A DNA stretch of 64,000 nucleotides. Source: Mytilisepta virgata. Lineage: Eukaryota > Mollusca > Bivalvia > Mytilida > Mytilidae. Shown here piece after piece: positions 13,463-23,468 of the stretch. The notes beneath the pieces were generated by a model. That model had not been told where the DNA came from. It saw nothing but the letters and a program-made list of their open reading frames with translations, and ran no database searches. The translations under genes and the position numbers were made by a program. The DNA lies in contig CM051521.1 in assembly GCA_028015205.1 (NCBI GenBank), positions 106,554,513-106,618,512 on the forward strand, read 5' to 3'. The stretch's first letter is position 1. Every line of letters starts with the position of its first letter.

Positions 13463-14097
13463 TGTTACGGCCGAAATCACCTTTAAAATGTAGCCAACAA
13501 AAGACACAAATCAATAATAAAATTTAACAAAATTTATTATATACAAGTTTACAAAATAATATTACACAAAATAAAATGTCAACTTAACTGTTCAAAATAC
13601 TGTTTTTTCTTGATCCGGAATTCTGGTCACTGTTCCGGGAATCCAAACGGAATATTATATCCAATCAGTCACAATCTAGTATGATGTAATGTAAATAAAA
13701 GTCTGTGAAGTACGATGTGTGAAACGTAAACAAATCCAACAGCTGAGAACACAAGAATGTCTATCTGTGGCCCGATAAATGATGTTCTGAAAGTCTAACT
13801 TTCTTGTCCGTATATATACTGTAGAACGGAAACTTCTGGAATACGGTAGAAGTTCGAATCACACCATAATTATTACGTAAGTCAAATAGAAAGTTCTAGT
13901 CATTCCACCAGTATCCATTATTGTTCCAGTGATTTCTAAACTGCGCAGTTATAACATTATTTGGTAAACAACTATAAGTATTATGTAAACATAGTATACA
14001 TGTTATAAGGCTACGCAAAACAAATTAGGCCAAGATAAATAAATATAATAATTACAATATCATTAAAAAATAAATATAATAATACAATATCATAACA
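13463..14097 (-). repeat. 3' LTR of the Ty3/gypsy element
   Basis: 635 bp, apparently identical to the copy at 17738-18372. It carries an AATAAA signal on the minus strand at 13533-13538 and a TATATATA core near 13810-13819. The end nearest the coding region (14035-14097) holds an imperfect tandem duplication of about 27 bp rich in AATAAATATAATAAT. The gag-pol frame runs 46 bp into this LTR before stopping. Confidence 0.95.
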
Positions 14098-17000
14098 CCT
14101 CCCCCCTTAAAAGAAGTTGGAGGGTAACGAGAACTTCGCATGAACAATATATACAAAAATATATAGTATGTATACAGTGTTTTAATAAAATCTAGATAAA
14201 GCATATATCTAATTTCTTGTCTCATAACATCAAGTTTAAGTGGATTGAGCTGGTAAGGATGTTGCTTAATTGGAGAAGCATCGCCTACATCAACATCATG
14301 ACAAACAGCAGTGGTTTTGTTTGGCACATCTGGAAAAAGATTTTTAAAAGAAAATACCAAAGTTTTCAATTTTTCTCTGCGATCGAAAGTCAGATGTGCA
14401 AGTTTTGAGTCTAAATTTGACAAAATTTCAGAATTTTTCAATCTTACAGTTTGTTCCATAGTCTTGGAATCAAAAGATGGTTCATTTATGTCTGGTTTGT
14501 CATGATCGTTCTCCAATTTAACCATGGCTAAAGTGGCAACTGGTTTACTCTCATCTTCATTAGTACGCTCAAAATATGGTTTTAACATATTAATGTGACA
14601 CACTCTATTTTGTTTACGCCGACCTGGAGTTTTTACAATATAATTCAAATCATTGATTTTACTGTGAATTGTATAAGGACCACAGTATTTAGCCTGTAAA
14701 GGATGCCCAGGGACTGGCAAAAATACAAGTACCTTATCACCAGGCTCAAAAACTCTGTCCCTGGCATCTTTATCATACCATATTTTCATCTTATTCTGTA
14801 CAGTTTTTAAGTTTTTCTGAGCAATTTGACAAGCAGTATACAATTTTTCTTTAAATCTAGATACATAGTCTAGAAGATTCAAGTCAGTGTGTTCAGTAAG
14901 CCATTTTTCCTTAATCAATTTCAAAGGTCCCCTTACAGTATGACCAAACACTAACTCAAAGGGGCTAAAACCAAGGGATTCTTGAACAGCCTCTCGGACC
15001 GCAAAAAGTAGAAAGTGAACACCATCATCCCAGTCCCTATCAAATTGAAGACAAAAAGTCCTAATCATGTTCTTCAATGTTTGATGAAAACGTTCTAAGG
15101 CACCTTGAGATTCTGGATGATAAGCACTTGATCTATACTGAGCAATCCCTAACTGGTAAACGACCTGCTGAAATAAACCTGACATAAAATTTGAACCCTG
15201 GTCGGACTGTATAGACTTAGGAAGTCCTACTAATGTGAAAAATTTGAAAAGAGCTTTGACAATAGTTGGTGTCTTGATATTCCTTAAGGGAATAGCCTCA
15301 GGAAAGCGAGTGGATGTACACATGATCGTCAGTAAATAAGCATTTCCTGTCTTGGTCTTTGGTAAAGGTCCAACGCAATCAATAAGTACTCGGCTGAAAG
15401 GTTCTTCAAAGGCTGGAATTGGCAGAAGTGGTGCTGGTGGTATTTTCTGGTTAGGCTTGCCAACAACCTGGCATATATGGCATGATTTGCAGTATTCTGC
15501 GACATCATTTCTAAGTCTGGGCCAGTAGAAATGTTGCAAGATCTTAAGGCAAGTCTTCCTTATACCTAAATGTCCAGCCAAGGGGGTGTCATGGGCAAGA
15601 CCAATAATTTCTTGCCTATAGACTTTAGGCACCACCACTTGGTATAACACTCTCCATTCCTCCTCTGGGATAGCATCAGGGGGCCTCCACTTCCTCATTA
15701 AAATGCCGTCTTGATGGTAGTAACATTCGGCCACTTTGTCTGCTTCTTCTTGGGGTAGAGCCCTCTTGCCGAGCTGAAGAACCTCAGGGTCTTTATTCTG
15801 TTCTTCCCTAAATGTTCTTTTGTCTAATGAATGGCTGTTCACGTCTGGCCATGGCATAATTACACGTTTGTTAGTACCAGGTGGTCTTATTATGGCCTTT
15901 TCTGAGCTACCGGGACCTTCAATGTCGGCAAAGAAAGAGTCAGAAAGGTCCATATAATCATACTGTCCTTCTTGTAGATCCTCATCTTGTTGTTTTCTTG
16001 CCATTGCCCTAGTAACAACACAAGCTGGATACAGTTCAGCATCATCTTCAGGTGATTTAACATCCACCACCGGTTCACTTGTAACAATTGGTTCAGCAAC
16101 CACTTTGTTCCTAGCTAGATCATTTCCTAGCAATAATGAAACACCCTCAACAGGGAGTGTAGGACGAACACCCACAACAACTGGTCCAGTAATTAAATCT
16201 GACTTCAAATAAATACGATGGAGGGGAACATCTATACAACCTAACTCCACACCTCGTAACAAAACGGAGGCACCAACGGACGTCTCCTCGGACAAAGGCA
16301 ACACACCTTCTAACAACAAAGACTGAGAAGCTCCAGTGTCTCGTAAAATCTTAATAGGCTGAGGAGTAGTATTATCAACAATAGAAACAAACCCATCAGA
16401 CATAAAGGGCTTATAATCCTCCATGTAATCACAAAAACTGGACTTAAAAGCCTGACTCGCAGGACATTCCAACTTATTGGTAACAACGGGTGTCGTACAA
16501 GCACTGGACTTGGGCTTATGATCTCTTTCATTCTTCTTCTGGAGTCTAAAACAATCAGCCATCAGGTGACCATTTTTCTTACAATAAGCACAAGTTAGTG
16601 ACTTCTTCTCAAAAGTAATAAACTTTGGACCAGACATATTATAACTAGACGGACTCTTATTCTGTGCAACAGGCTTACAATCAGTACGCTCAGTGCTTTG
16701 ATTTTTGTAATTTCCGCTTGAAGTATTAAAATTTTGACCTTTGAAACTCCTTTTATGTGAAATGGTATAATTATCGGAAACAACAGCTGCATCTTGCAAT
16801 GTCTCAACAGTTTTGTCATCTAAATGTGTTTTTAAGTCTAAATTAACACACTGCTTGAACTCTTCTAATAACATTAATTGTCTTAATTTATCAAAATTTT
16901 TATCTATTTTCTTTGACGTAAGCCATTTATCAAATAAATCTTCTTTTTCCCTAGCAAATTCAACATAGGTTTGTGTTTCAAACTTCTTATAAGACCTAAA

Positions 17001-17648
17001 TTTCTGTCTATATGCTTCTGGCACTAGCTCATAAGCTTTCAAAACTTCCTGTTTAACAGTGTCATAATCAGAACTTTTTTCTGAAGAAAGTGCTGAGTAA
17101 ATTTCAGCGGCCTTGCCCACAAAAACACTTTGCAACATTGTAGTCCAATAAGGCTTTGGCCATTTCAAATTTTGAGCAATTTTCTCAAATTGTGGAAAAA
17201 ATTTATCCACCGTTTTTTCACAAAATTTGGGAACCAAACGTATATTTTTTGCTGCCTCAAATTGTTCTGATTTTGACTTAGTGTTGCTTTCTACTTTAGC
17301 TATTTCTATTTTTATTTTCTCCATCTCTAACCTTTCTCTCATTTCAAGTTCTGCCTGTAATTGTTTTTCTTCTTTTTCTAATTGTTTTAATTTAAGTTCG
17401 TGTTCTAATTCAAGCTGTTTTAATTTTAAAGCATCAACATTTTCGACCTTGAGGTCAAGAGCCTCTTCACCAAAAATTTCTAAATCAACTAAATTGTCTA
17501 TTACCAAATTTTTTATAATTTGTTTTCTCATAGATGTTCTAAAATCTATTTTTAGATGTTTAGCAAGCAACACTAATTCTTCTTTCTTTAATTTATCAAA
17601 CCCTTCCAGGTCTGGCGTTTTCAAAAATTTACCAGCATCAAATTCCAT
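14052..17648 (-). CDS. Gag-protease-integrase polyprotein with stub of RT
   Basis: A 1198-codon frame. Residues 72-120 are a charged coiled coil. About 136-300 form a capsid-like helical domain resembling the SCAN-related Gag of Gmr1-like elements. A CCHC zinc knuckle (C-X2-C-X4-H-X4-C) sits at 353-366. A retropepsin-type DTGAS lies at 437-441, followed by a linker. The integrase HHCC finger starts at His686 and ends in a CxxC about 30 residues on. The catalytic triad is Asp757, Asp816 and Glu852, a D,D-35-E spacing. From about 1114 to 1150 the sequence turns into the typical RT entry segment (VDVGDASPIKQHPY, then EIRYMLYLDFI). It then breaks off near base 14186 and runs through a non-homologous tail into the LTR. 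The RT catalytic YxDD block and RNase H are absent. The start is the first ATG after the primer-binding site. No frameshift or internal stop is seen, so Gag, PR and IN could still be made. Confidence 0.92.
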   Translation of the reverse strand: MEFDAGKFLKTPDLEGFDKLKKEELVLLAKHLKIDFRTSMRKQIIKNLVIDNLVDLEIFGEEALDLKVENVDALKLKQLELEHELKLKQLEKEEKQLQAELEMRERLEMEKIKIEIAKVESNTKSKSEQFEAAKNIRLVPKFCEKTVDKFFPQFEKIAQNLKWPKPYWTTMLQSVFVGKAAEIYSALSSEKSSDYDTVKQEVLKAYELVPEAYRQKFRSYKKFETQTYVEFAREKEDLFDKWLTSKKIDKNFDKLRQLMLLEEFKQCVNLDLKTHLDDKTVETLQDAAVVSDNYTISHKRSFKGQNFNTSSGNYKNQSTERTDCKPVAQNKSPSSYNMSGPKFITFEKKSLTCAYCKKNGHLMADCFRLQKKNERDHKPKSSACTTPVVTNKLECPASQAFKSSFCDYMEDYKPFMSDGFVSIVDNTTPQPIKILRDTGASQSLLLEGVLPLSEETSVGASVLLRGVELGCIDVPLHRIYLKSDLITGPVVVGVRPTLPVEGVSLLLGNDLARNKVVAEPIVTSEPVVDVKSPEDDAELYPACVVTRAMARKQQDEDLQEGQYDYMDLSDSFFADIEGPGSSEKAIIRPPGTNKRVIMPWPDVNSHSLDKRTFREEQNKDPEVLQLGKRALPQEEADKVAECYYHQDGILMRKWRPPDAIPEEEWRVLYQVVVPKVYRQEIIGLAHDTPLAGHLGIRKTCLKILQHFYWPRLRNDVAEYCKSCHICQVVGKPNQKIPPAPLLPIPAFEEPFSRVLIDCVGPLPKTKTGNAYLLTIMCTSTRFPEAIPLRNIKTPTIVKALFKFFTLVGLPKSIQSDQGSNFMSGLFQQVVYQLGIAQYRSSAYHPESQGALERFHQTLKNMIRTFCLQFDRDWDDGVHFLLFAVREAVQESLGFSPFELVFGHTVRGPLKLIKEKWLTEHTDLNLLDYVSRFKEKLYTACQIAQKNLKTVQNKMKIWYDKDARDRVFEPGDKVLVFLPVPGHPLQAKYCGPYTIHSKINDLNYIVKTPGRRKQNRVCHINMLKPYFERTNEDESKPVATLAMVKLENDHDKPDINEPSFDSKTMEQTVRLKNSEILSNLDSKLAHLTFDRREKLKTLVFSFKNLFPDVPNKTTAVCHDVDVGDASPIKQHPYQLNPLKLDVMRQEIRYMLYLDFIKTLYTYYIFLYILFMRSSRYPPTSFKGGGVMILYYYIYFLMIL
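14098..14109 (-). other. Polypurine tract
   Basis: Read on the minus strand this is a purine run (AAGGGGGGAGG) directly abutting the LTR start TGTTATG, as expected for the plus-strand primer of LTR elements. Its retention next to the RT break shows that the deletion spared the cis sequences needed for mobilisation by proteins from another copy. Confidence 0.88.
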
Positions 17649-17720
17649 TTTGTAGAATTTTGTTGGCTAATTCTAATAAAAATACTGAAAAAATTTATTA
17701 AGATATTAACGTTCTCCCGA

Positions 17721-17732
17721 GACGAGCCCCCA
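17721..17732 (-). other. Primer-binding site, tRNA-Pro type
   Basis: Five bases after the 5' LTR the minus strand reads TGGGGGCTCGTC. This is complementary to the 3' end of tRNA-Pro including the CCA tail (GACGAGCCC plus CCA). The next bases match that tRNA only if one extra base is allowed. The assignment rests on remembered tRNA-Pro 3' sequence and should be aligned to the host tRNA set. Confidence 0.65.
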
Positions 17733-17737
17733 ATTTC

Positions 17738-18372
17738 TGTTACGGCCGAAATCACCTTTAAAATGTAGCCAACAAAAGACACAAATCAATAATAAAATTT
17801 AACAAAATTTATTATATACAAGTTTACAAAATAATATTACACAAAATAAAATGTCAACTTAACTGTTCAAAATACTGTTTTTTCTTGATCCGGAATTCTG
17901 GTCACTGTTCCGGGAATCCAAACGGAATATTATATCCAATCAGTCACAATCTAGTATGATGTAATGTAAATAAAAGTCTGTGAAGTACGATGTGTGAAAC
18001 GTAAACAAATCCAACAGCTGAGAACACAAGAATGTCTATCTGTGGCCCGATAAATGATGTTCTGAAAGTCTAACTTTCTTGTCCGTATATATACTGTAGA
18101 ACGGAAACTTCTGGAATACGGTAGAAGTTCGAATCACACCATAATTATTACGTAAGTCAAATAGAAAGTTCTAGTCATTCCACCAGTATCCATTATTGTT
18201 CCAGTGATTTCTAAACTGCGCAGTTATAACATTATTTGGTAAACAACTATAAGTATTATGTAAACATAGTATACATGTTATAAGGCTACGCAAAACAAAT
18301 TAGGCCAAGATAAATAAATATAATAATTACAATATCATTAAAAAATAAATATAATAATACAATATCATAACA
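17738..18372 (-). repeat. 5' LTR of the Ty3/gypsy element
   Basis: 635 bp with TGTTA/TAACA ends. On the minus strand it should carry the promoter; the palindromic GTATATATAC at 18085-18094 is the obvious TATA-box candidate. Identity with the other LTR implies a very young insertion or recent gene conversion. Confidence 0.95.
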
Positions 18373-19791
18373 CTTTGTTCTGTAGCTTTTTCATTTTTAT
18401 TATATCATTTAAATTCTTGTATTTCTGGTCACTTTTCTTCAATTTTTAAAAAAAGACCCGATCTTTGTATATTTACAGGATTTATTTGATTAAAGTTCAG
18501 ATGATTCTATTTTATATTTATAGAGGAAGTTACACGTATTATTGGAGAGTTGTAAATTATTATTATAATGTTTCAGTAAAATTACTACCTTGTTCTTTGG
18601 TGAAAATAAATTTAGGTAATACAGTCTTATTGGCAACCTGTTCCGGGTAAACCTTTATTCGTTTGTACATTTTAAATTCCGTGAAATTTTGAACAAATAA
18701 AAATAAAAATACGGTTGTTGTTTTTAATGCTTAAACAAATATTTCTACAGATTAAGAAATGAAAAACCTCATGCCTTTTACTTAACCACTATAAGAGTCA
18801 ATGAACTGCCACCATCCAAGTCGGGGATTCTGAGCACGTCATTCCAGGGACCCACTGAAATTTGCAAATAAAATAATATAAAACCAATGATTTAAGAAAA
18901 TAAAATGATTTCAATGTGTCAATTAGGGAATATTTTAATCGCATAAAAATATAAGTCATTACATCTGCTCAAAAACAATTCCTATGTTATAAAATCAGGT
19001 AAATACCATGATCGATACATGATAGAGAATAATGGTCGAAATATTATAAAATAAAAGGTAACTATCTAAAAATAGTTGATGTTCTAAAATAAAAAGAACA
19101 ATTAAAATAATTAAGCCTAATTGGGGAAAAATGATAACTACTGAAAATAGCATCTGCTGAAGAAAAAAAATGCTCTGAAGAATGTATTATAGCATTAATA
19201 CAAAAGCAAACTTCAATTTAAAAGACATGTATGTAAATTGCACCGTTAATATACCTTATTAAACTCGCATTGTAATGCTTTATCTGTGATTTCTGAATGT
19301 TTTTACAATAGCGAATTACAGCAGCCAAAAAAAAAAAACAACATATAATTACCTCAGGACAAAAAATTTAAAAGAAAACATAATTTCAGACACTCCCCGG
19401 CATATCTAACATGTCTAACGAGTGTAAATTTTTCAGTTTTAGGTTTTTCAGAATTAAAGTCAACGAAATTTAATGAACTAAGAAGTTTAAATATGCTTAA
19501 AAATAACAATAATAAAACATCGAAAGCTTGTAGTTAATCCGCCCAAAATAAAGTATTTTATAAATGTACTTCGTTTTCAGAAGATCGGGGTGTTTACTTT
19601 CGTGTTCTATTTAATTTGAAACCAGAATTTATAACATAGATTAATCCATGTATTTCTTTCGTATTCCTTACATATTAATTTTCTTCGTAAACACAGTAAA
19701 ACTAAAGCAAACATTATTTAACATGTCTATTTATAGTTCGGTGTTTTCCTGTTAGACGACACACATGCGTAAAGGTTTCTCGAAAGGGGAT
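18373..19791. other. Region upstream of the SOCS2-like gene
   Basis: AT-rich. I see no exon. The first 250 bp hold a short open frame of no recognised family. The stretch 19570-19990 is the likely promoter-proximal part of the downstream gene. Confidence 0.5.
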
Positions 19792-19822
19792 TTCCGAGGA
19801 AAACACCTCATTTTCTGAGAAT
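19792..19822 (+). promoter_or_regulatory. Paired STAT-type sites upstream of SOCS2-like gene
   Basis: Two palindromic motifs lie 12 bp apart: TTCCGAGGAA (19792-19801, TTC-N4-GAA) and TTCTGAGAA (19814-19822, TTC-N3-GAA, the classical STAT consensus). They are 186-216 bp upstream of the ATG and about 50 bp upstream of a TATA-like element. Vertebrate CISH and SOCS genes are induced through STAT sites in their promoters, giving negative feedback on JAK-STAT signalling. A conserved circuit here is an inference. Confidence 0.55.
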
Positions 19823-19873
19823 GCAGTGGTTTTCGAAGTACAGTCAACATTGTTCCAGTTATTCTTAGGTTGT

Positions 19874-19884
19874 TATTTAAAAGG
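19874..19884 (+). promoter_or_regulatory. TATA-like element
   Basis: TATTTAAAAGG, about 134 bp upstream of the SOCS2-like start codon and about 50 bp after the STAT-type pair. Its position would put transcription start near 19905, leaving about 100 bp of 5' UTR. No other element close to the gene fits better. Confidence 0.4.
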
Positions 19885-20007
19885 CCATATGATCTCTACA
19901 TGTTAACATATGAATGTTTAGCACTCGGAGAGGAAACTTGCATTTTAAAACATTTCAGAACTTTATTATCAGTGAGGTGATATTTTGTATCTGTGAAGAC
20001 GTTACAT

Positions 20008-20745
20008 ATGAGTCCTAGAGATTCACAGGAGATTGAGTGTATGGCAGAGACTGACACTGAAAGATTCACTTCTCCACATTATAAAAAGAAACGAAATAGA
20101 CATTACAAAATTACGAACATTGAAACACAGGACAAAATATCTTCCGAGGGATCTTGTCCGAACTGTGGGCAGGAAAGACCTACAGAGTATTTATGTGCCA
20201 AAGATTTTACTGTTCAAAGTAGGAACATGGATCTTCTTTTACAAACCAACTGGTATTTCGAAGGTATGTCAAGTCAACAAGCAAAGTCACTTCTTTCCAA
20301 GTCGGATATAGGAACATTTCTTGTTCGAGACAGTTCCGACCCAAATTATTTATTTTCAGTAAGTGTAAAGACGCAGAGGGGTCCAACTAGTGTCCGAGTT
20401 CTTTATTCAAGTGGACGTTTTCAATTAGACTGTGATTCTAAAATAAGAACTGTTGTGCCAAAATTTGATTCTGTAGTCAATTTAGTGGATTATTACGTTC
20501 GTTTAGGATTAAATGCACGTAATAAGTGTCGATGGTTAGAAAGTTCTGGACGAAAAGATCTACCGATAGAACTTAGAAAGCCCAAGATAAACGAACTATG
20601 CGACTTAAAACATTTATGTCGATTGACAATCAACCGAAGTCTACCTGCAGTTCAAAACAGTACTGAAATTTATTCAAACATCGACAAAATTAAACTTCCA
20701 CGTCCTCTAGCGGATTATATAAAAGATTATCCTCATCTTAATTGA
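20008..20745 (+). CDS. SOCS2: SOCS2/CISH-like suppressor of cytokine signalling
   Basis: 245-residue cytosolic adaptor. The start is the first ATG after an in-frame TGA at 19978-19980. An SH2 domain begins at Trp82 ('NWYFEGMSSQQA') and has the FLVR motif with the phosphotyrosine-binding Arg at 107. A C-terminal SOCS box carries a BC-box (LKHLCRLTI, about 200) that binds Elongin B/C and a Cullin-5 box (LPRPLADYI). The family docks on phosphorylated cytokine receptors and recruits a Cul5 ubiquitin ligase, damping JAK-STAT signalling. The SOCS box resembles vertebrate CISH/SOCS2 rather than SOCS1/3, and there is no kinase-inhibitory region. Oddities: an N-terminal CxxC-X9-C cluster (CPNCGQ...C, about 50-63) and a longer loop between the two boxes. 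The coding region has no intron. Orthology within the SOCS2/CISH pair is not settled by sight. Confidence 0.93.
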   Translation: MSPRDSQEIECMAETDTERFTSPHYKKKRNRHYKITNIETQDKISSEGSCPNCGQERPTEYLCAKDFTVQSRNMDLLLQTNWYFEGMSSQQAKSLLSKSDIGTFLVRDSSDPNYLFSVSVKTQRGPTSVRVLYSSGRFQLDCDSKIRTVVPKFDSVVNLVDYYVRLGLNARNKCRWLESSGRKDLPIELRKPKINELCDLKHLCRLTINRSLPAVQNSTEIYSNIDKIKLPRPLADYIKDYPHLN

Positions 20746-22644
20746 TGATAGTGTTTATTAGTAAATTAGAAATCCGTGAAGAATTACAAACAGGTACTGA
20801 CTTTATACTTTAAGACTTACAACGAAATGCTACCTCATTGTTACTAGAGAGTTGTAGCACGCTGCTAGCCTGTGTAGTTTTTAACAATTGACAAAAATAG
20901 CAAAATTCTGTGTTTGTTTCATGAATATTTTTGGTTGTTTCTGTTTTGTTATCGGTCTTTCATAAAACGTGTAATTTGCAATCTTTATTTTCACTGCCAT
21001 TTGAGAATATTTGTGCTTTGATAATTTTTGGACTATTAAATTTATGTGTAGAATTTATGGAATTTTGCCCGTGCTTTATCATTAAGTTTACCAAATATAG
21101 GAGAAACAGAAAGCAACGCATTATAAGTTGAACGATATTTAAAAATTGTAATTGTATTTATTGTTTTACTTTTATTTCATTGTTTAAAATTAAATTAAAG
21201 TTAGAAATTCTTTTGTATTTGTTTTATTTTCCGTAGCAGTAACACGTAAATTAAACAACCAATGGTTTAAAACTTCCTTAATCGGTGTCCACACTATCTT
21301 CAGAAAAACACGCTTCGATTTGCACTTATTTGTAGATAAAAAAAAATAGGATAACCGCTAAAGTTAAAGGGAAGGACTGTGTTAATAGAGTGCATATTTA
21401 TGTAATAAAATAATGTAGGAGGGTAAACATGTTTTGTCACCAAAACATGTGAGGGAAGGGACTCTAAATTTTTGACATGACCGTTATTCAATAGTGAAAA
21501 TGTTAGTTGGAGTAATCAGTCATATTTAATTTCTCTTGTAATGATCAAATTGGAAACAATTTAAGTTCTGACAATAGACATATCACAAATGATAAAAATT
21601 TATACTTCTTTTTATATATGTTATACTCATAATTATACATATTGTATAAATTGATTAAAGGATACCTCGAACTATATATCAAAGTCCTGTAAAATAAACC
21701 TCCACATGGTGTATATTAAGGGCACTTTTCCTTTAAGTCTCATGGGTGCCCTTTAAACACTGTATATATTTTTCTATATTCTCAGTCTTATTCTGAAATC
21801 AATATTTCAGACACACATTTACTTCTTTGAACTTTACATTCACAAAATGTATTATCGATGATCTGATCATGGGATGAGTCTCTGCGTCGTTGTTTTAGAC
21901 AATCTCTGCCTTTTCTCGGAATACTCGGACATAGGCCCGTGTTTATACGTTGTATGAGTGTCATATGCAATGACTTGTATTGATTTGTGTATTAGAATGA
22001 GTAATTTTTATTTATGTTTGGTATTATTACCCTTCAGCTAACAACGAAAATCCTGAGGTCTGTTCTTCTTCCTCCTGTGTGGTTGTCGGTTTTTTGTGAA
22101 TCTTTTTTTTTTTATGTAATAATCATTTAATTTTAATTAAGTTCTTTAAAAAATGAAACTTGGTTTTTTATTTAACAATGCAATCATGATTGGAGAAATC
22201 AATAACTCCTCTATTTTTAGTTTTTGTTCTTGATCATCATATCAAATCGTTGTATATGGACATCTCAAGGAAAGGCGAAACATTTAAAAATCAGGCTAAA
22301 AAGTCGATGAAGACCACAGAAATTTTAATCTATAGCCATTACTTCTATATAAGAATTTCTTGGTGACCTTTATTGCGGGTGCCGTTAGAGATTGAATATA
22401 ATATTGCGAGAAGTTTTCTTCGCCTTTGAATGCAATAAATATTCTACTTGAATTTTATTTCGAAACATTAGATATACAGACATAATTTATACATTTACTA
22501 TCTAGTCGATATAAATAGCTCACACAGAAAATCAATCAGTACTCTCAAGTCAAGGGCACATTGGTTAAAAAAAGTCAATGACCTCTTGATCGTCACCTAG
22601 TTCAGCGTTACATTACACATGTCAGTCAGTTAAACCCCGTTCTT
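20746..22644. other. 3' side of SOCS2-like gene and intergenic
   Basis: The first part is presumably 3' UTR. Overlapping ATTAAA signals at 21189-21194 and 21194-21199 are possible poly(A) sites. A small hairpin with AAGGGCAC/GTGCCCTT arms lies at about 21720-21755. No further gene is recognised. Confidence 0.45.
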
Positions 22645-23468
22645 ATACGACCGCAAATATTGTATTATTGTATGAGCCTGTCGTCGTTGTCATTGTCGGC
22701 GTCCGTATAGATAGTAAGGTTTCCGCTCATTTACTTTTGTTTTATTGAACGCTTCCCTATTTTACCACAATGGTCCCCACATGAAATACAGGTTGGGATT
22801 GATTTTGGCAAATATACCCCTTCCCGTGTTTTTTCCGGGAGGTCATTAAGGGTGTTTTGATAAGTTTGGTGTAAATTTTAAAAATTTCATCATACTTTTA
22901 TTATTTTTTTTGTTTATAATGTTCCTTGATAAAAAGGAAAAACTTGTGCAAGATCCGTTTTTCACTATATCTTACCGTTTTAGAGATATAAGGCCAAAAA
23001 GGGACACACCTTAATTTTCGAAGCTTTTTTGTTTCTCATCCGATTTAGATTATTTTTTCAAATGGTTCTCCATATGAAATATAATAAAAATTACTCAAGG
23101 CATTTTTGTGTTACTTTTGTCGTTGCAGAGATAAAACTTAAGAGATTAGAGATGCAAAATTAACCATTTTGTAGGATGCCTAAATGTTTTTATTTTTCAT
23201 CCAATTTTAATGGGGATTTTTTCTTTTAATTCACCTTGGTGAATGCTTTCATTAGTATGTCAACAATTTTTCAAGGGTCCAAAGTTAGCAATTTTGGAGG
23301 AAACATAAAATTTTTATTTTTCATCCAATTTCATTGGAGATTTTTGTTTTTTTTTTATTGATCTTGATGAGTACTTTTAGTAGTGTGTCAACACATTTTT
23401 ACTATTTTTTACATTCTTGAGATACAGAGGGTTAAAGGTGCCAAAAACAAAACATGTTGCGGTCGTAT
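22645..23468 (+). mobile_element. F3 inverted-repeat element, uninterrupted copy
   Basis: An 824-bp element bounded by a perfect 12-bp inverted repeat, ATACGACCGCAA (22645-22656) and TTGCGGTCGTAT (23457-23468). The interior contains repeated units around 'TTTTTATTTTTCATCCAATTT' and 'GAGATATAAGGCCAAAAAGG'. A larger copy in the opposite orientation lies at 52283-54523 and a relic at about 62165-62870. No open frame of note, so non-autonomous. Confidence 0.8.

Larger units (their letters stand above)
13463..18372 (-). mobile_element. Ty3/gypsy LTR retrotransposon, RT-deleted, Gmr1-like order
   Basis: A 4910-bp element on the minus strand with two 635-bp LTRs that look identical in a line-by-line comparison. 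LTR ends are TGTTA...TAACA. Flanking CTTT at 13459-13462 and 18373-18376 is a 4-bp target duplication. The interior has a primer-binding site, one long gag-pol frame and a polypurine tract, all correctly placed. The domain order is capsid, zinc knuckle, protease, integrase, then the first residues of reverse transcriptase. Integrase upstream of RT is the arrangement known from Gmr1-like Ty3/gypsy elements. Most of RT and all of RNase H are missing, so the copy is non-autonomous, although its identical LTRs say it inserted recently. Confidence 0.93.

Noticed and set aside
14217..17655. Plus-strand frames opposite the retrotransposon gene
   Set aside because: Antisense shadows of the Gag-Pol frame; the 142-codon one mirrors the charged coiled coil.
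19993..20007. Upstream GTG start for the SOCS2-like gene
   Set aside because: A eukaryotic gene would start at ATG; the first in-frame ATG is at 20008 and GTG lies only five codons before it.
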